From NCBI RefSeq assembly GCF_025643335.1, contig NZ_CP092489.1:319501-383500 (forward strand): 64,000 nucleotides of DNA, given 5' to 3'. Under the pieces are notes generated by a model. That model saw only the letters and a program-made list of their open reading frames with translations, made no database searches and was not told the origin of the DNA. Shown piece by piece: positions 8,555 through 16,652 of the stretch. Made by a program: the position numbers and the translations under genes. This stretch comes from Endozoicomonas sp. Mp262 (GTDB lineage: Bacteria; Pseudomonadota; Gammaproteobacteria; Pseudomonadales; Endozoicomonadaceae). Positions within the stretch are counted from its first letter, which is position 1; each line of letters opens with the position of its first letter.

Positions 8555-8908
8555 TTGTTTAAACGATTTATCACCCTGTTATTGATAGCTATGCTGACTG
8601 GCTGTGCAGGCACTAATTATAATTCAGCACAGGCACTGCAAACGGGTGGCATTATCCAAATTAATGAGCTGCCTAAGTCTGTTGCAGAGAAAGAAGGCTA
8701 TGACTTAAAAGTGGTCATTCGTTCTGTGTATGATGTTGGACTGAATACCAATAAGTTAGAAGCTCGTCTGAAGTTGATCAGTATTTTAACCCCTGACTGC
8801 CATAGCCCGGCACTGATTTCTGAAAAGGTCATTGAAGGGAAAACGGCTATAGGGGTTACCATGAACCGGTATTATATGGATGTTCAGTGTTCACCTGGTA
8901 TGAGCTGA
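8555..8908 (+). CDS. Small lipoprotein
   Basis: A 117-residue protein with a lipoprotein signal: KRF then a hydrophobic core and lipobox LTGC, so processing would leave an acylated Cys at about residue 17. The mature part is short and contains a few Cys residues; I do not recognise the family. The start is TTG at 8555 (no ATG upstream fits). It follows the GIY-YIG gene by 24 bp. Another lipoprotein gene is at 9623. A role for lipoproteins in this island is unknown. Confidence 0.7.
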   Translation: MFKRFITLLLIAMLTGCAGTNYNSAQALQTGGIIQINELPKSVAEKEGYDLKVVIRSVYDVGLNTNKLEARLKLISILTPDCHSPALISEKVIEGKTAIGVTMNRYYMDVQCSPGMS

Positions 8909-8961
8909 TAGCTCAGCCCTCATTTCCTTCCCCCAGCAAATTTTAGAGTTATAGAACGCTA

Positions 8962-9648
8962 ATGGGTCATAAATTTTCTTATAAAGATATTGAAGAACTC
9001 ACTCAGTGGTCATCTGAATTTATCAGTATGGCCGTAAAAAATAATAACTGGAGAGATGCTCAAACGGTTATTGATGGCATTGCATCGGTTCTCAACGTTA
9101 GCCAGGCGTTTTTAGAAGAGACTGAGAGTGATAACTGGCTGATTAATAAATTACAGGCCGTATTTTATGGCGCAGAGGCTATTGTGCATGGTTTCTCTAA
9201 TCTGAGCAGGGAGGATGCAGAGCAGGATGTTATTTATAATCTGAAATTAATAACGCAAGCCTTAAACAAAAGGAGGGATAGTGAAAGGCTGGCAGAGACC
9301 GAGGATACCTATAATGGTTTGCCTTTATTCTATCTCACCACAAAAGGCCTTCACGCAAAAGGCGTTCCTTTTGGAAAGCAGTTTATTCTCTTGAAAGGCT
9401 CACAGGTCTCAGTCAGTACGGCGGATTCCTGTCAGCCTTCAGCCATGGCCAAGAGGGAAGAGCTAATAGCCAGTGGTATTATCAGTCGTAAAGGTGACGC
9501 TTATGTGTTAAAAAAAGACTGTCTGGTGGATAGTCATAGCACTGCCGCAGGTATTATTGTTGGTTATAGCATCAGCGGCCCTGAATGTTGGAAGACAAAG
9601 GATGGTCGGTCGTTAAAGCAATGTGGTAGTGATTTTGTTCGAGCGTAA
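8962..9648 (+). CDS. DUF4357-domain protein
   Basis: A 228-residue protein. The N-terminal ~115 residues are helical (YKDIEELTQWSSEFISMAVK, then a RDAQTVIDG segment) and resemble nothing I can name. The C-terminal part (about 120-225) looks like a DUF4357 domain: LKGSQVSVS, KREELIASGIIS, YVLKKDCLVDSHSTAAGIIVG, and a final W-K-x-x-D-G-RSLK. That domain is often found in proteins with GIY-YIG or restriction-type nuclease domains, which suits the neighbouring GIY-YIG gene. ATG start at 8962. Function unknown. Confidence 0.7.
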   Translation: MGHKFSYKDIEELTQWSSEFISMAVKNNNWRDAQTVIDGIASVLNVSQAFLEETESDNWLINKLQAVFYGAEAIVHGFSNLSREDAEQDVIYNLKLITQALNKRRDSERLAETEDTYNGLPLFYLTTKGLHAKGVPFGKQFILLKGSQVSVSTADSCQPSAMAKREELIASGIISRKGDAYVLKKDCLVDSHSTAAGIIVGYSISGPECWKTKDGRSLKQCGSDFVRA

Positions 9649-9886
9649 GATTAATCCATTTCTAGCAAAGAGTTTATTGACCGTCAGCATTTTATTGACT
9701 GCCGGATGCTCTACTGTGATGCAAATGGAATTGCTATACAATACACCAGCTAAAGGGCTGCAACGTACATTCGCCACTAAAAAGATTCAGATAAACAAAG
9801 ATACGGGCGCTTTTGTCGTTTGCGAAAAGGCTATATTAGAGATGCTGCCAGAAGTGGTGGCTGATGTGGATAAAAAATACAATTGA
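9623..9886 (+). CDS. Small lipoprotein overlapping the DUF4357 gene
   Basis: An 87-residue (or shorter) protein with a lipobox LTAGC after a hydrophobic stretch (FLAKSLLTVSILLTAGC). It overlaps the end of the preceding gene by 26 bp. GTG at 9623 is the longest start; TTG at 9635 would give a more typical short n-region (FERKINPF). The mature part is ~60 residues with one further Cys. Family not recognised. A hairpin terminator follows at 9903. Confidence 0.6.
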   Translation: MVVILFERKINPFLAKSLLTVSILLTAGCSTVMQMELLYNTPAKGLQRTFATKKIQINKDTGAFVVCEKAILEMLPEVVADVDKKYN

Positions 9887-9902
9887 CTGGTGTTGATTAA
9901 GT

Positions 9903-9929
9903 GGCGGCTGGATTCAAGCCGCCCCTTTT
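9903..9929 (+). terminator. Rho-independent terminator after the lipoprotein gene
   Basis: Stem GGCGGCT / AGCCGCC with a 7-nt loop followed by CCTTTTC. It ends the rightward cargo transcription unit that meets the leftward genes. Confidence 0.65.
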
Positions 9930-9961
9930 CGATAGATGATTGAAAATATTTACATCTTGCT

Positions 9962-10951
9962 TTAGGGGATAATATAATCAGTATCGTAATAAAAGTAATG
10001 CCCCATGAAAGGGGGGAGTTCTTTGCTTTCCATTCCCTCAATCTTATTGTTTTTTATATTCACAGCCAGAAGGCCAACAATCCTTTCCAGTTGTGGTGTG
10101 CATAGAACTAAAAAAGATAGCCTGAATAGATTGCTGTACTCTGCACGATTTAGTAACTCATAAGCTTTAAGGGCGTTATCTTCGGAATCATCCATGATAT
10201 TGGGGAAGATTTTTTTCCTGTTTTCTTCACTTGGTTTGGCAACTGAGGTGAAGGAGACCTTTTTTATTATTTTATCGCGCTTTGCCCCTACGATTTTTTG
10301 TTTGCTTAATTCTGTGACGGATGCACTTTGCTTATTTAAATCAAGTTCTAAGACGACAGTAGGCCTGTAATCAGCTGCTTCAGCCTGCCAAAATGACTCT
10401 ATTAAAAAGGTTTCAGCTGTTGGAAGATATAAGTTAATCGCGTACTCCTCTACAGTACCACTGCCAAAATCTGGTGACATGGAACTTTCTAGTAATACTC
10501 TTAATGGATGTTTTGTCTGAGTGTTGTGATGCTGATGGTGTGGGGGTTGATGAGTTTTATGGATTTCCTTCATTCTCATTGATACTACCGGGAGTGACAG
10601 TTCTTCTCCATCCTTAGTATCCGTGTAATAGGGTAAAGAAAACCATGATTCATTTGCCGGATGATAAGCGAGTTGCTGAGCAGCCTCTTTACCGACCTGA
10701 TCTTGAGCATCTCTCACCGCATCTCCTCCCATAAAAGAAGCCGCCATGCCTTTTATGAAAGCTTTATCTTGCGTGTAAATATCAAATTCTTTTTTAAGGA
10801 AGATACGTTCATACTTTTTTTCATTAGCATTATTCTTATCTTTGTGAATAAGCAACATGCCTGCTAAAGCGTTATTAGCTAAAGATATTGATATGATACA
10901 TTTTAAAAACACTGAACAACGAAAATCAGAACCCATTTTTTTCACCAGCAT
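9962..10951 (-). CDS. Hypothetical secreted protein
   Basis: Not recognised. A 329-residue protein with an N-terminal signal peptide (CSVFLKCIISISLANNALAG, cleavage probably after ALA). Met at residue 6 (start at 10936) has a better spaced upstream GGTG and may be the true start. The mature region has a histidine-rich stretch around residues 130-145 (HQPPHHQHHNTQ), then mixed beta/helix sequence. AT-rich compared with the phage-type genes to its right. It is one of several orphan, AT-rich, exported proteins on the minus strand in this window (others at 22762, 29364, 42739). Confidence 0.6.
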   Translation of the reverse strand: MLVKKMGSDFRCSVFLKCIISISLANNALAGMLLIHKDKNNANEKKYERIFLKKEFDIYTQDKAFIKGMAASFMGGDAVRDAQDQVGKEAAQQLAYHPANESWFSLPYYTDTKDGEELSLPVVSMRMKEIHKTHQPPHHQHHNTQTKHPLRVLLESSMSPDFGSGTVEEYAINLYLPTAETFLIESFWQAEAADYRPTVVLELDLNKQSASVTELSKQKIVGAKRDKIIKKVSFTSVAKPSEENRKKIFPNIMDDSEDNALKAYELLNRAEYSNLFRLSFLVLCTPQLERIVGLLAVNIKNNKIEGMESKELPPFMGHYFYYDTDYIIP

Positions 10952-10988
10952 TATTTTTTGAGCATACTTCTTGATATTTTAAAGTAGC

Positions 10989-11657
10989 TCATATTTTTTG
11001 ATATTTATTTATTAATCTGGCCACCACCGGCAAACACCCCCTATCCAGATAGCTATCACACAAACTCCAGTAATACTGATGCCAGTGGTGATAATCCCGC
11101 CTCCAGTTCTGTCGCAGGATATTACAGCGTTTGATAATCTCCTTGGGTGGGTAGAGGTGCTCTTCGCTGAGGATAAAACGCCGGTAGTCCATCACGGTAT
11201 AGGCCACCACGCTGCGGATTTTCAGGCGGGTAGCGGGGCGGTAGTTTCTGTCGATGGCAGCAAAGTTATTTTCTACATCGCTGTCCAGCCAGCTGAAAAA
11301 ACGGCCCTGCTCACGGAGGTAGTCGCGGCTTTGAGGGCCATAGGCCCAGACGGCCCATGACTTGATTGGTTCTGGCAGGCTCTCGACCACAGCGATAATC
11401 ATTCCGGCCTCTACAGTGTCGCAGATTCGGCGGTTGTTGGTTTGTCTGCCGGTCTGGTCGTCCCGGTAAAAACCCACCGGGTTAAATTCAGCCAGCAGTT
11501 GTTTCCGCTTGTTGTGTTTCTTTCTGTGGGTGTTTCTCAGGAAGCTGGCAAAGTCAGGCTTGCGAACGGCCACAGTGTGCTTGACCTCAAAGCCTTTACT
11601 GGTCAGGTTCATTGCATAGGCGTCGTGTATTGCCTGGCGAGCTGAAATCCATTGCAT
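10989..11657 (-). CDS. Hypothetical phage-type protein
   Basis: Not recognised with certainty. A 222-residue basic protein rich in Arg, Trp and Tyr (WRRDYHHWHQYYW near the C-terminus), no signal peptide. It lies 9 bp downstream of the RuvC-like resolvase gene on the same strand and is the last gene of the replication operon. Position and composition suggest a phage late-regulator or nucleic-acid-binding protein, but no motif proves it. Confidence 0.6.
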   Translation of the reverse strand: MQWISARQAIHDAYAMNLTSKGFEVKHTVAVRKPDFASFLRNTHRKKHNKRKQLLAEFNPVGFYRDDQTGRQTNNRRICDTVEAGMIIAVVESLPEPIKSWAVWAYGPQSRDYLREQGRFFSWLDSDVENNFAAIDRNYRPATRLKIRSVVAYTVMDYRRFILSEEHLYPPKEIIKRCNILRQNWRRDYHHWHQYYWSLCDSYLDRGCLPVVARLINKYQKI

Positions 11658-11666
11658 AGCGTTCCC

Positions 11667-12137
11667 TCAATGGTGACCGTAGAGGGCAATCAGTACGGCA
11701 TCCGCTCGGCCATTGTCTTTTTTTCGTCGTACATCCGCATCGGGGTAAAGATCCAGCACCCGTCCACGGGAGGCATCCTTGTGCTGGCCAATTAACCGGG
11801 CGGAGCGTTTCCATTGCTGCGGTGTGACGTAGCTTAATGGCAGGCTCAGTGCTGCAATGGCTGATTCTGCTGCACCGAAGGCACGGCCAAAATTAAACAT
11901 GCTGGTCACCCCTTGCCCAGGCATGGCGGAGACCCGTTCCAGAAAGACCCGCTGTACGCTGTCTTTTGGATAGGGGTTCAGCAGCCGGGCAATACCGCTG
12001 CCACTGACTTTCTGCTTGCGACCATTACGATCGGGTGCAGTGGGCATATCCACCAGTTCCACGATGGAACGGTTCTCGGCATTGAGTACAGCAATGGCTC
12101 CGGTCACACCCGGGTCGATTCCAATCACCACCTTCAT
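11667..12137 (-). CDS. RuvC-like Holliday-junction resolvase (phage type)
   Basis: A ~156-residue RNase H-fold protein. The first strand MKVVIGIDPGVTGAIAVL carries the catalytic Asp; a Glu follows in VFLERVSAMPGQGV, and C-terminal acidic residues occur in the KKDNGRADAVLIALYG helix, as in RuvC. Phage relatives resolve recombination or replication intermediates. Start chosen at 12137 because GGAGGGAAGC precedes this ATG and because the family begins with the strand; an upstream in-frame ATG at 12170 would add 11 residues. Co-oriented with the primase gene upstream. Confidence 0.8.
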   Translation of the reverse strand: MKVVIGIDPGVTGAIAVLNAENRSIVELVDMPTAPDRNGRKQKVSGSGIARLLNPYPKDSVQRVFLERVSAMPGQGVTSMFNFGRAFGAAESAIAALSLPLSYVTPQQWKRSARLIGQHKDASRGRVLDLYPDADVRRKKDNGRADAVLIALYGHH

Positions 12138-12200
12138 CCTGCTTCCCTCCGTTTTCCAATTCCCTGCCATTACTCATCCCTGACCGTCTCAAGTCCTCGT

Positions 12201-12380
12201 GTAATCACCCCTCTCCCCCTATAAGGGGGAGAGAGGGGAATGATTACACTTCAGAAGGGCTTTTGATGACGTTTTGATTACGGGTCGATGACGCACTTTG
12301 ATTACTTTTGATTACACTTTTTGGTGTTTTTTTGAGCTGTTGATTACATTGGCCCTCTGAGTTGATTACCGATTGATTAC
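12201..12380. repeat. Iteron-like TGATTAC array with hairpin (candidate replication origin)
   Basis: Seven direct copies of TGATTAC (mostly TTGATTAC) start at 12241, 12275, 12299, 12309, 12341, 12363 and 12374; an inverted copy GTAATCA is at 12201. Start-to-start spacing is 34, 24, 10, 32, 22 and 11 bp, close to 3, 2, 1, 3, 2, 1 helical turns. The copies inside the primase gene fall in different codon frames (read as CNQ, VIN, CNQ, VIK, SNQ, VIK), so the repeat is conserved as DNA, not protein. A GC-rich hairpin (CCCCTCTCCCCCT arm, 12208-12238) lies between the inverted copy and the array. Direct iterons next to a replication-initiator gene are typical of origins; the assignment is inference. 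Confidence 0.6.
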
Positions 12381-14355
12381 ATCTGCCGGTTATTTTCTGA
12401 CTGTTTTTTGAGCAGAGCTGGTAGCCTGCCTCGGTTAAACAGACCTGTGATGCCACTTGCTGAATCAGCTTTTTTTCCACCAGTGTTGCCTGAGTCCGGC
12501 TCCAGTTCTGGCGATTTTTAACCGGTTTATCCTCGCCAATACTGACTCGCTTCCACTGTTGGATGGCGATGGATGTTTGTATGACTTCATCCGGGCTAGT
12601 GGTGATGGCTGTCACCAGTTGATACAGGCTGTCCAGAGTGCCTTGCTGTGCCTTGCCCAGTGCTTGTGGTTTGGATAAAGCATGTGTCTCTTTGTTTGCC
12701 CGGTTAAGCACACAGCTGGTTTGTGGCTCGCCGTAGCTATCGGTGAATGAGAGGGTGACGGGCTGCAATGTCAGGGGTAGTGGTGCAGGTTCGTCAGCAT
12801 CTTTCATTTTTTTCGGGATGATCATCAGCTGGTCACCGGTTTTCATCACGGCGTATTCGGCATCGGCAGCCCCTTTCAAGGCACTGTTACCTCGCGCCCG
12901 GTCTTTATGGGCGACACCGGTATGGTGAACCACCAGTACACAGCAGTTGAAGCGTGCCCGGAATAGCTGGTCGATATGGCTGATGAACAGGTTCATCTCT
13001 TTGGTGGCATTCTCATCGCCGGGACCAAAGTTGCGGGCAAGGGTATCAATAATAATCAGGGCGGGTGTCTGGTTTACTCTATTGGCGGTTGTGGCTATCT
13101 GGTCGCTGACGATTCGGGCATGGGTGGGATCAATCAGTGAGGCGGCAGACTGGCTGGGATAGATAGGGGCACCCTTCAGGCTTTGGCTATGGTGTTGTTG
13201 CCAGGCCAGTAACCGGCGGGATAAACCGTTGTGGCCTTCACCGGCTATATAAAACACCGGGCCTTGCTGGTGGACGGGATGACCCTGCCATTGACTGCCG
13301 GTAGCCAGGGCACAGGCGATATCCAGTGCAATAAACGATTTACCACAGCCGGGTTCGCCGAAAAGGATGGCCAGGCTATCGGTTTCCAGAAACCCTTTGA
13401 TCAGCCAGTTCACAGGTTTGGGACGATTTAACAGTTCATCCAGCGGGACAAAGCCAAATGCGGGTGTTTCAACAGGAATGGTCTCACCGGGGTGACGGTG
13501 GAGGTGTGTTCGGGCAATGCTGGCAATGGTGGTATTCAGTTCTGTGGGTGTTAGTGGTGGCTGGTTGCCCTGATTCCAGCTATCCAGTTGCTCCTTGATG
13601 TCACGAAGGGTATTTCCTTGCTGGATAAGCTGACCTGTTATTTTGGCCGCTGCGTTATTTCGGCCTTCGCCTTCTTTCAGGTGGCTGTAATGACTATTTG
13701 TGTTTGATCCGCTGGCAGCGTTTTGGTGGCTTCTGTTTTTTTTAGAGGCGTTGAATGCATTGATTGCCTTGAGGTCTGCCGCTTTCAATACCGGCAGGTC
13801 GAGTAATTCAGATAATGGGTAATGCTCGTCTATCTCCCATTGGTAACGGGTGCCGGTGGCATGGGTGGAGCCGGGGGCGACGACATAGCCACCTGCACCC
13901 CGGATGTCTATTTTGTTTTTTCTGGCGGAATTACGGATATCAAGGGAAGGGTTAGCCGCAAAGTAGAAGTGTTTGCCCTGCCGGGTCGTGACCCGTACCG
14001 GTGTTGGCGTGATGCCGCCGGATTCCAGCCAGTCAACCGCTGCCGGGGAGTCGGCATCCACGACAATCACTGGCTGGCCGGTAACAATCGCCCAGTTGGT
14101 ATTGGGCCAGTTGCGGGTCCATTGTTCCAGTTGCTGATCGGTTGGTGCCTGTTGCTGGAATGCTTTCCACTGGATACGGGGAGTTTTGGGCCACTCCTTC
14201 TGTGCCTTTTGCCGGTCGCCATCACACCTATGCTGGGTAAACCAGTGGGGAGGTTCTTCAAAAGGGCTGCCGAGAGGGATAACAGACAGTCCCTGCTCGT
14301 TAAGATGCCAGGCAATAGAGGTGGTATCCGGTAGCTGTGCGTTTTGACCTGTCAT
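12244..14355 (-). CDS. Primase-polymerase / RepA-type ATPase replication protein
   Basis: A 703-residue replication protein of phages and integrative elements. The N-terminal bifunctional primase/polymerase (prim-pol) domain spans about 10-190, with catalytic acidic motif VVDADSP near residue 98 and HFYF / RGAGGYVVAPGS further on. A RepA-like AAA_25 helicase domain spans about 300-520, Walker A GEPGCGKS at 333-340, Walker B in ALIIIDTLARNFGPGDEN. The C-terminal ~60 residues are low-complexity (Asn, Gln, Ser, Lys) and are encoded by the TGATTAC repeat array. Divergent from the repressor gene at 14516. It probably drives replication of the excised element. Confidence 0.88.
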   Translation of the reverse strand: MTGQNAQLPDTTSIAWHLNEQGLSVIPLGSPFEEPPHWFTQHRCDGDRQKAQKEWPKTPRIQWKAFQQQAPTDQQLEQWTRNWPNTNWAIVTGQPVIVVDADSPAAVDWLESGGITPTPVRVTTRQGKHFYFAANPSLDIRNSARKNKIDIRGAGGYVVAPGSTHATGTRYQWEIDEHYPLSELLDLPVLKAADLKAINAFNASKKNRSHQNAASGSNTNSHYSHLKEGEGRNNAAAKITGQLIQQGNTLRDIKEQLDSWNQGNQPPLTPTELNTTIASIARTHLHRHPGETIPVETPAFGFVPLDELLNRPKPVNWLIKGFLETDSLAILFGEPGCGKSFIALDIACALATGSQWQGHPVHQQGPVFYIAGEGHNGLSRRLLAWQQHHSQSLKGAPIYPSQSAASLIDPTHARIVSDQIATTANRVNQTPALIIIDTLARNFGPGDENATKEMNLFISHIDQLFRARFNCCVLVVHHTGVAHKDRARGNSALKGAADAEYAVMKTGDQLMIIPKKMKDADEPAPLPLTLQPVTLSFTDSYGEPQTSCVLNRANKETHALSKPQALGKAQQGTLDSLYQLVTAITTSPDEVIQTSIAIQQWKRVSIGEDKPVKNRQNWSRTQATLVEKKLIQQVASQVCLTEAGYQLCSKNSQKITGRCNQSVINSEGQCNQQLKKTPKSVIKSNQSASSTRNQNVIKSPSEV

Positions 14356-14515
14356 AGTGTTTTAGTAGTTGTTATTTTTTTGAACTGTTATTGAATTTAG
14401 CATTGACTGAAGCGGTTATGAAGTCAAAAAAATGAACGAGGTGTTCGACAGGCTTTTGCCTGTGCAGACAGGCTGATGAATAATAGAGGTTCAATCACAG
14501 AACAAGGTCGGGACA
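14356..14515. promoter_or_regulatory. Divergent control region between replication gene and repressor
   Basis: 160 bp between the leftward replication gene and the rightward repressor gene. It contains GAAC-N5-GTTC (14434-14446), and similar GTTC/GAAC half sites occur downstream of the repressor gene at 15128-15200. These are candidate repressor operators; no -35/-10 pair stands out clearly. Confidence 0.35.
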
Positions 14516-15127
14516 ATGGACTGGAAAGAACGGGTCAGGCAGTTGATGAAAAAGAAGGGGGTGAACCAGTCTGAACTGGCAGAAACCCTCGGTATGGCCA
14601 AGTCCAGTGTTTCCCAGTGGCTGGGGCCGGGTGAGCTTTCAGAAAAGAATACCATCAAGGCGCAGGTGCTGACGGCAGCGGCATTGGGGGTGCCGACAGA
14701 GTATCTGGTCAATGGTGTCCATCGAAAACAGGCACCGGGTATGGCGGTGCCGGTACTGGATTACGCCGCCATTGCCGACTGGGTCTCTGCCCAGGCTGAC
14801 CCCGAAAGTGCCGACTGGATCTTCTGTCCTGCCGACTGTAGTGAGTACACCTATGCCACCGTCGTGCAGGGCAATGCCATGGATAGCCATATCCATAAAG
14901 GGCCGACCTTTTCCCACGGGGCCGTTGTGTATGTTGACCCGGATAGCCCGTTAACCAATGGTGCTGTCTGTGTGTTTGATTGCGATGGCATCCATATCGG
15001 TGAATATACCGCTGTGAATGGTAAGCAGCTGCTGGTGCATGCCAATGCCCAGTATCCGGCTATTGATTTGGAAGGGGCAACGTATCTGGGTAAGGTGCTG
15101 GGTTCATACCGTCCGGCGGGGGCTTGA
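14516..15127 (+). CDS. CI/LexA-like phage repressor with degenerate protease domain
   Basis: A 203-residue repressor. N-terminal HTH_XRE domain (about 5-65) with the recognition region QSELAETLGMAKSSVSQWL; C-terminal S24/LexA-like fold (about 100-200). In active S24 proteins a Ser of the G-D/N-S-M motif and a Lys form the self-cleavage dyad. Here the motif reads GNAM (residues 119-122), with Ala at the Ser position, and the Lys position reads Glu (HIGEYT, ~163). It therefore probably cannot self-cleave in an SOS response and would need another inducer or antirepressor. Located divergent from the replication gene, as expected for the lysogeny switch of the element. Confidence 0.85.
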   Translation: MDWKERVRQLMKKKGVNQSELAETLGMAKSSVSQWLGPGELSEKNTIKAQVLTAAALGVPTEYLVNGVHRKQAPGMAVPVLDYAAIADWVSAQADPESADWIFCPADCSEYTYATVVQGNAMDSHIHKGPTFSHGAVVYVDPDSPLTNGAVCVFDCDGIHIGEYTAVNGKQLLVHANAQYPAIDLEGATYLGKVLGSYRPAGA

Positions 15128-15234
15128 GGGCGGTAGTTTATTAATTGTTCATCAATAGTTCAAAAATATTATTGACATTCGAACAGAACGGCAGCAGACT
15201 GAAATTCAATAAATAAAACAAACAGTATGAATTT

Positions 15235-15618
15235 ATGAACTTCTTCAATGCCAAGCTCACGGAAGTAGCGATCAGGCAAATGGTTAGCGAACTGACCGGC
15301 CTGAATGACCGGATTGGTCAGCTTGAAGCCTCAGTCTGCCAGTTACTCAAACGATCCCGGTCAACCCGCAAGGCGCTGGCCAGCTGCATCAACGATTACA
15401 ATCAACGTCTTTATCAACGCTTTGCCAGCCAGAACCGGCTGGCGGATTTCAGTGATTATCGCATTCCTGCCTCTTTTCTGGTGGATGGCTATCTGGTTCA
15501 GAATCAGGGGCAGCAAGCGATGGTGACAGCCGCTTACTCTATTCATGAACGCACAGGGCGTCCCGGCCTTGAATGCCTCAGGCTAACCCCACCTGAATCT
15601 GCAACCCAATCATTATGA
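15235..15618 (+). CDS. Hypothetical phage-type protein (127 aa)
   Basis: Not recognised. N-terminal helical/coiled-coil stretch (LTEVAIRQMVSELTGLNDRI ... LEASVCQLLKRSRSTRKAL), then a mixed region. No signal peptide. The stop TGA overlaps the ATG of the following 30-codon gene (ATGA), so the unit is translationally coupled. It lies downstream of the repressor in a rightward operon of small genes that ends near the integrase. Confidence 0.6.
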   Translation: MNFFNAKLTEVAIRQMVSELTGLNDRIGQLEASVCQLLKRSRSTRKALASCINDYNQRLYQRFASQNRLADFSDYRIPASFLVDGYLVQNQGQQAMVTAAYSIHERTGRPGLECLRLTPPESATQSL

Positions 15619-15707
15619 GTGCAGAGGACTGGCTGTCAGCCTTGGTACTGGCCGCTTTTATCACTGTAATTAGCTGGTATTGGTTACAGGCATTGGCAAA
15701 TGGATGA
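15615..15707 (+). CDS. Tiny single-span membrane protein (30 aa)
   Basis: A very short gene starting at the ATG that overlaps the previous stop (ATGA, 15615) and overlapping the next gene start by 8 bp (ATG at 15700). The product begins MSAEDW and then has one hydrophobic span of about 18 residues (LSALVLAAFITVISWYW). The two-sided coupling is the main evidence that it is real. Many phages and P4-like elements encode such small membrane peptides (holin-like or regulatory), but no family can be named. Confidence 0.5.
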   Translation: MSAEDWLSALVLAAFITVISWYWLQALANG

Positions 15708-16104
15708 TATTGAAATGGATCATGCGGGAATGACTTATTCAGAACAGCGGGAGAGTCCTCTGGCCTGGCAGCGGCTGGCACTGGCGGTGCTGGCTCAGGC
15801 GATCAGGGATACGATGGCTAATTACCATAATGGTGTGCGGGTGAAGGTGGTGCCGGATGAGGTTGCCGGGGAAAAGAAAAAAAGAGCGGTTTACCGGAAA
15901 GTAAAAAGTATGGCGTTACTCAGGCTATCAGAGCCTTATCGATTTCTAACCACGGCTAACGCGGGCAAGGCCTTCTGGTGTGAGTGGCTGGGGCTGGATG
16001 AAACACTGGTGACGGAATACATGGCCAGCCTGCTGGCCACTGAAAAGACCATTGACGTATTAATTGAGCGCATAGGGTTTGGCAGTACCTCGAAATTAAT
16101 CTGA
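15700..16104 (+). CDS. Hypothetical phage-type protein (134 aa)
   Basis: Not recognised. A 134-residue soluble protein; the middle contains a basic stretch (GEKKKRAVYRKVKSMALL) followed by a helix-turn-helix-like C-terminal half (FLTTANAGKAFWCEWLGLDE). It overlaps the 30-codon membrane gene upstream and is 11 bp before the next gene. DNA binding is possible from composition only. Confidence 0.6.
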   Translation: MDDIEMDHAGMTYSEQRESPLAWQRLALAVLAQAIRDTMANYHNGVRVKVVPDEVAGEKKKRAVYRKVKSMALLRLSEPYRFLTTANAGKAFWCEWLGLDETLVTEYMASLLATEKTIDVLIERIGFGSTSKLI

Positions 16105-16115
16105 CAGGAGATGGT

Positions 16116-16652
16116 GTGATGGATAACACATTGGATGACCTGATGGCATTTGTGATGGCCGAGCTGGACACCCTTAAGCAGAAGTGCAGGGAATATCAGG
16201 GGCAGCCGTCTTTATGTCCGCAGCCCACTATTTATGAGCAGAAGGTCAATGACATCGTTGAAAAGGTAGGATCGCTGTTGCTGGAAAAAAAGTGGGCGGG
16301 ACGCAACAGTGCAGAGGCTGTGGTGGCCTCGTTTAAAATTGCCGAGGCATTCCGACAGGCATTGAATGACAGTGGAGATTTTGATGAACTCAATTTTCTG
16401 GTGCTCAGTGTCGGCCAGTCTCTCACCCTCAAGACCATGCCCAGTGCTTCCTCGATTCAGGACTGGATTAAAGGCTTTGGCTGTTTCTCTCTGGATGAGG
16501 TGGTATTGATCGGAAAGAGCGCTGCCTGCACCCTGGCTAAACAACAGGCTTCCAACGAGTTAATTCATTACGTCAAAGCTGCCGCCTATCACGGGGATGT
16601 GTTCTCTGATGCCAAAATTCGGGAGCTGTTGAAGAAAGATAAGTCAGCCTGA
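16116..16652 (+). CDS. Hypothetical phage-type protein (178 aa)
   Basis: Not recognised. A 178-residue, mostly helical soluble protein (MDNTLDDLMAFVMAELDTLK at the N-terminus; LKKDKSA at the end). Start ATG at 16116 has GACAGGAGA upstream, a strong RBS. It closes the rightward operon starting after the repressor. No catalytic motif visible. Confidence 0.6.
   Translation: MMDNTLDDLMAFVMAELDTLKQKCREYQGQPSLCPQPTIYEQKVNDIVEKVGSLLLEKKWAGRNSAEAVVASFKIAEAFRQALNDSGDFDELNFLVLSVGQSLTLKTMPSASSIQDWIKGFGCFSLDEVVLIGKSAACTLAKQQASNELIHYVKAAAYHGDVFSDAKIRELLKKDKSA

Noticed and set aside
12241-12380. TGATTAC array as protein-level repeat or CRISPR
   Set aside because: Copies are in different codon frames and are too short and unevenly spaced for CRISPR; iterons fit better.
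12457-13431. Several small + strand ORFs inside the primase gene
   Set aside because: Shadows of the conserved prim-pol/ATPase gene on the minus strand.
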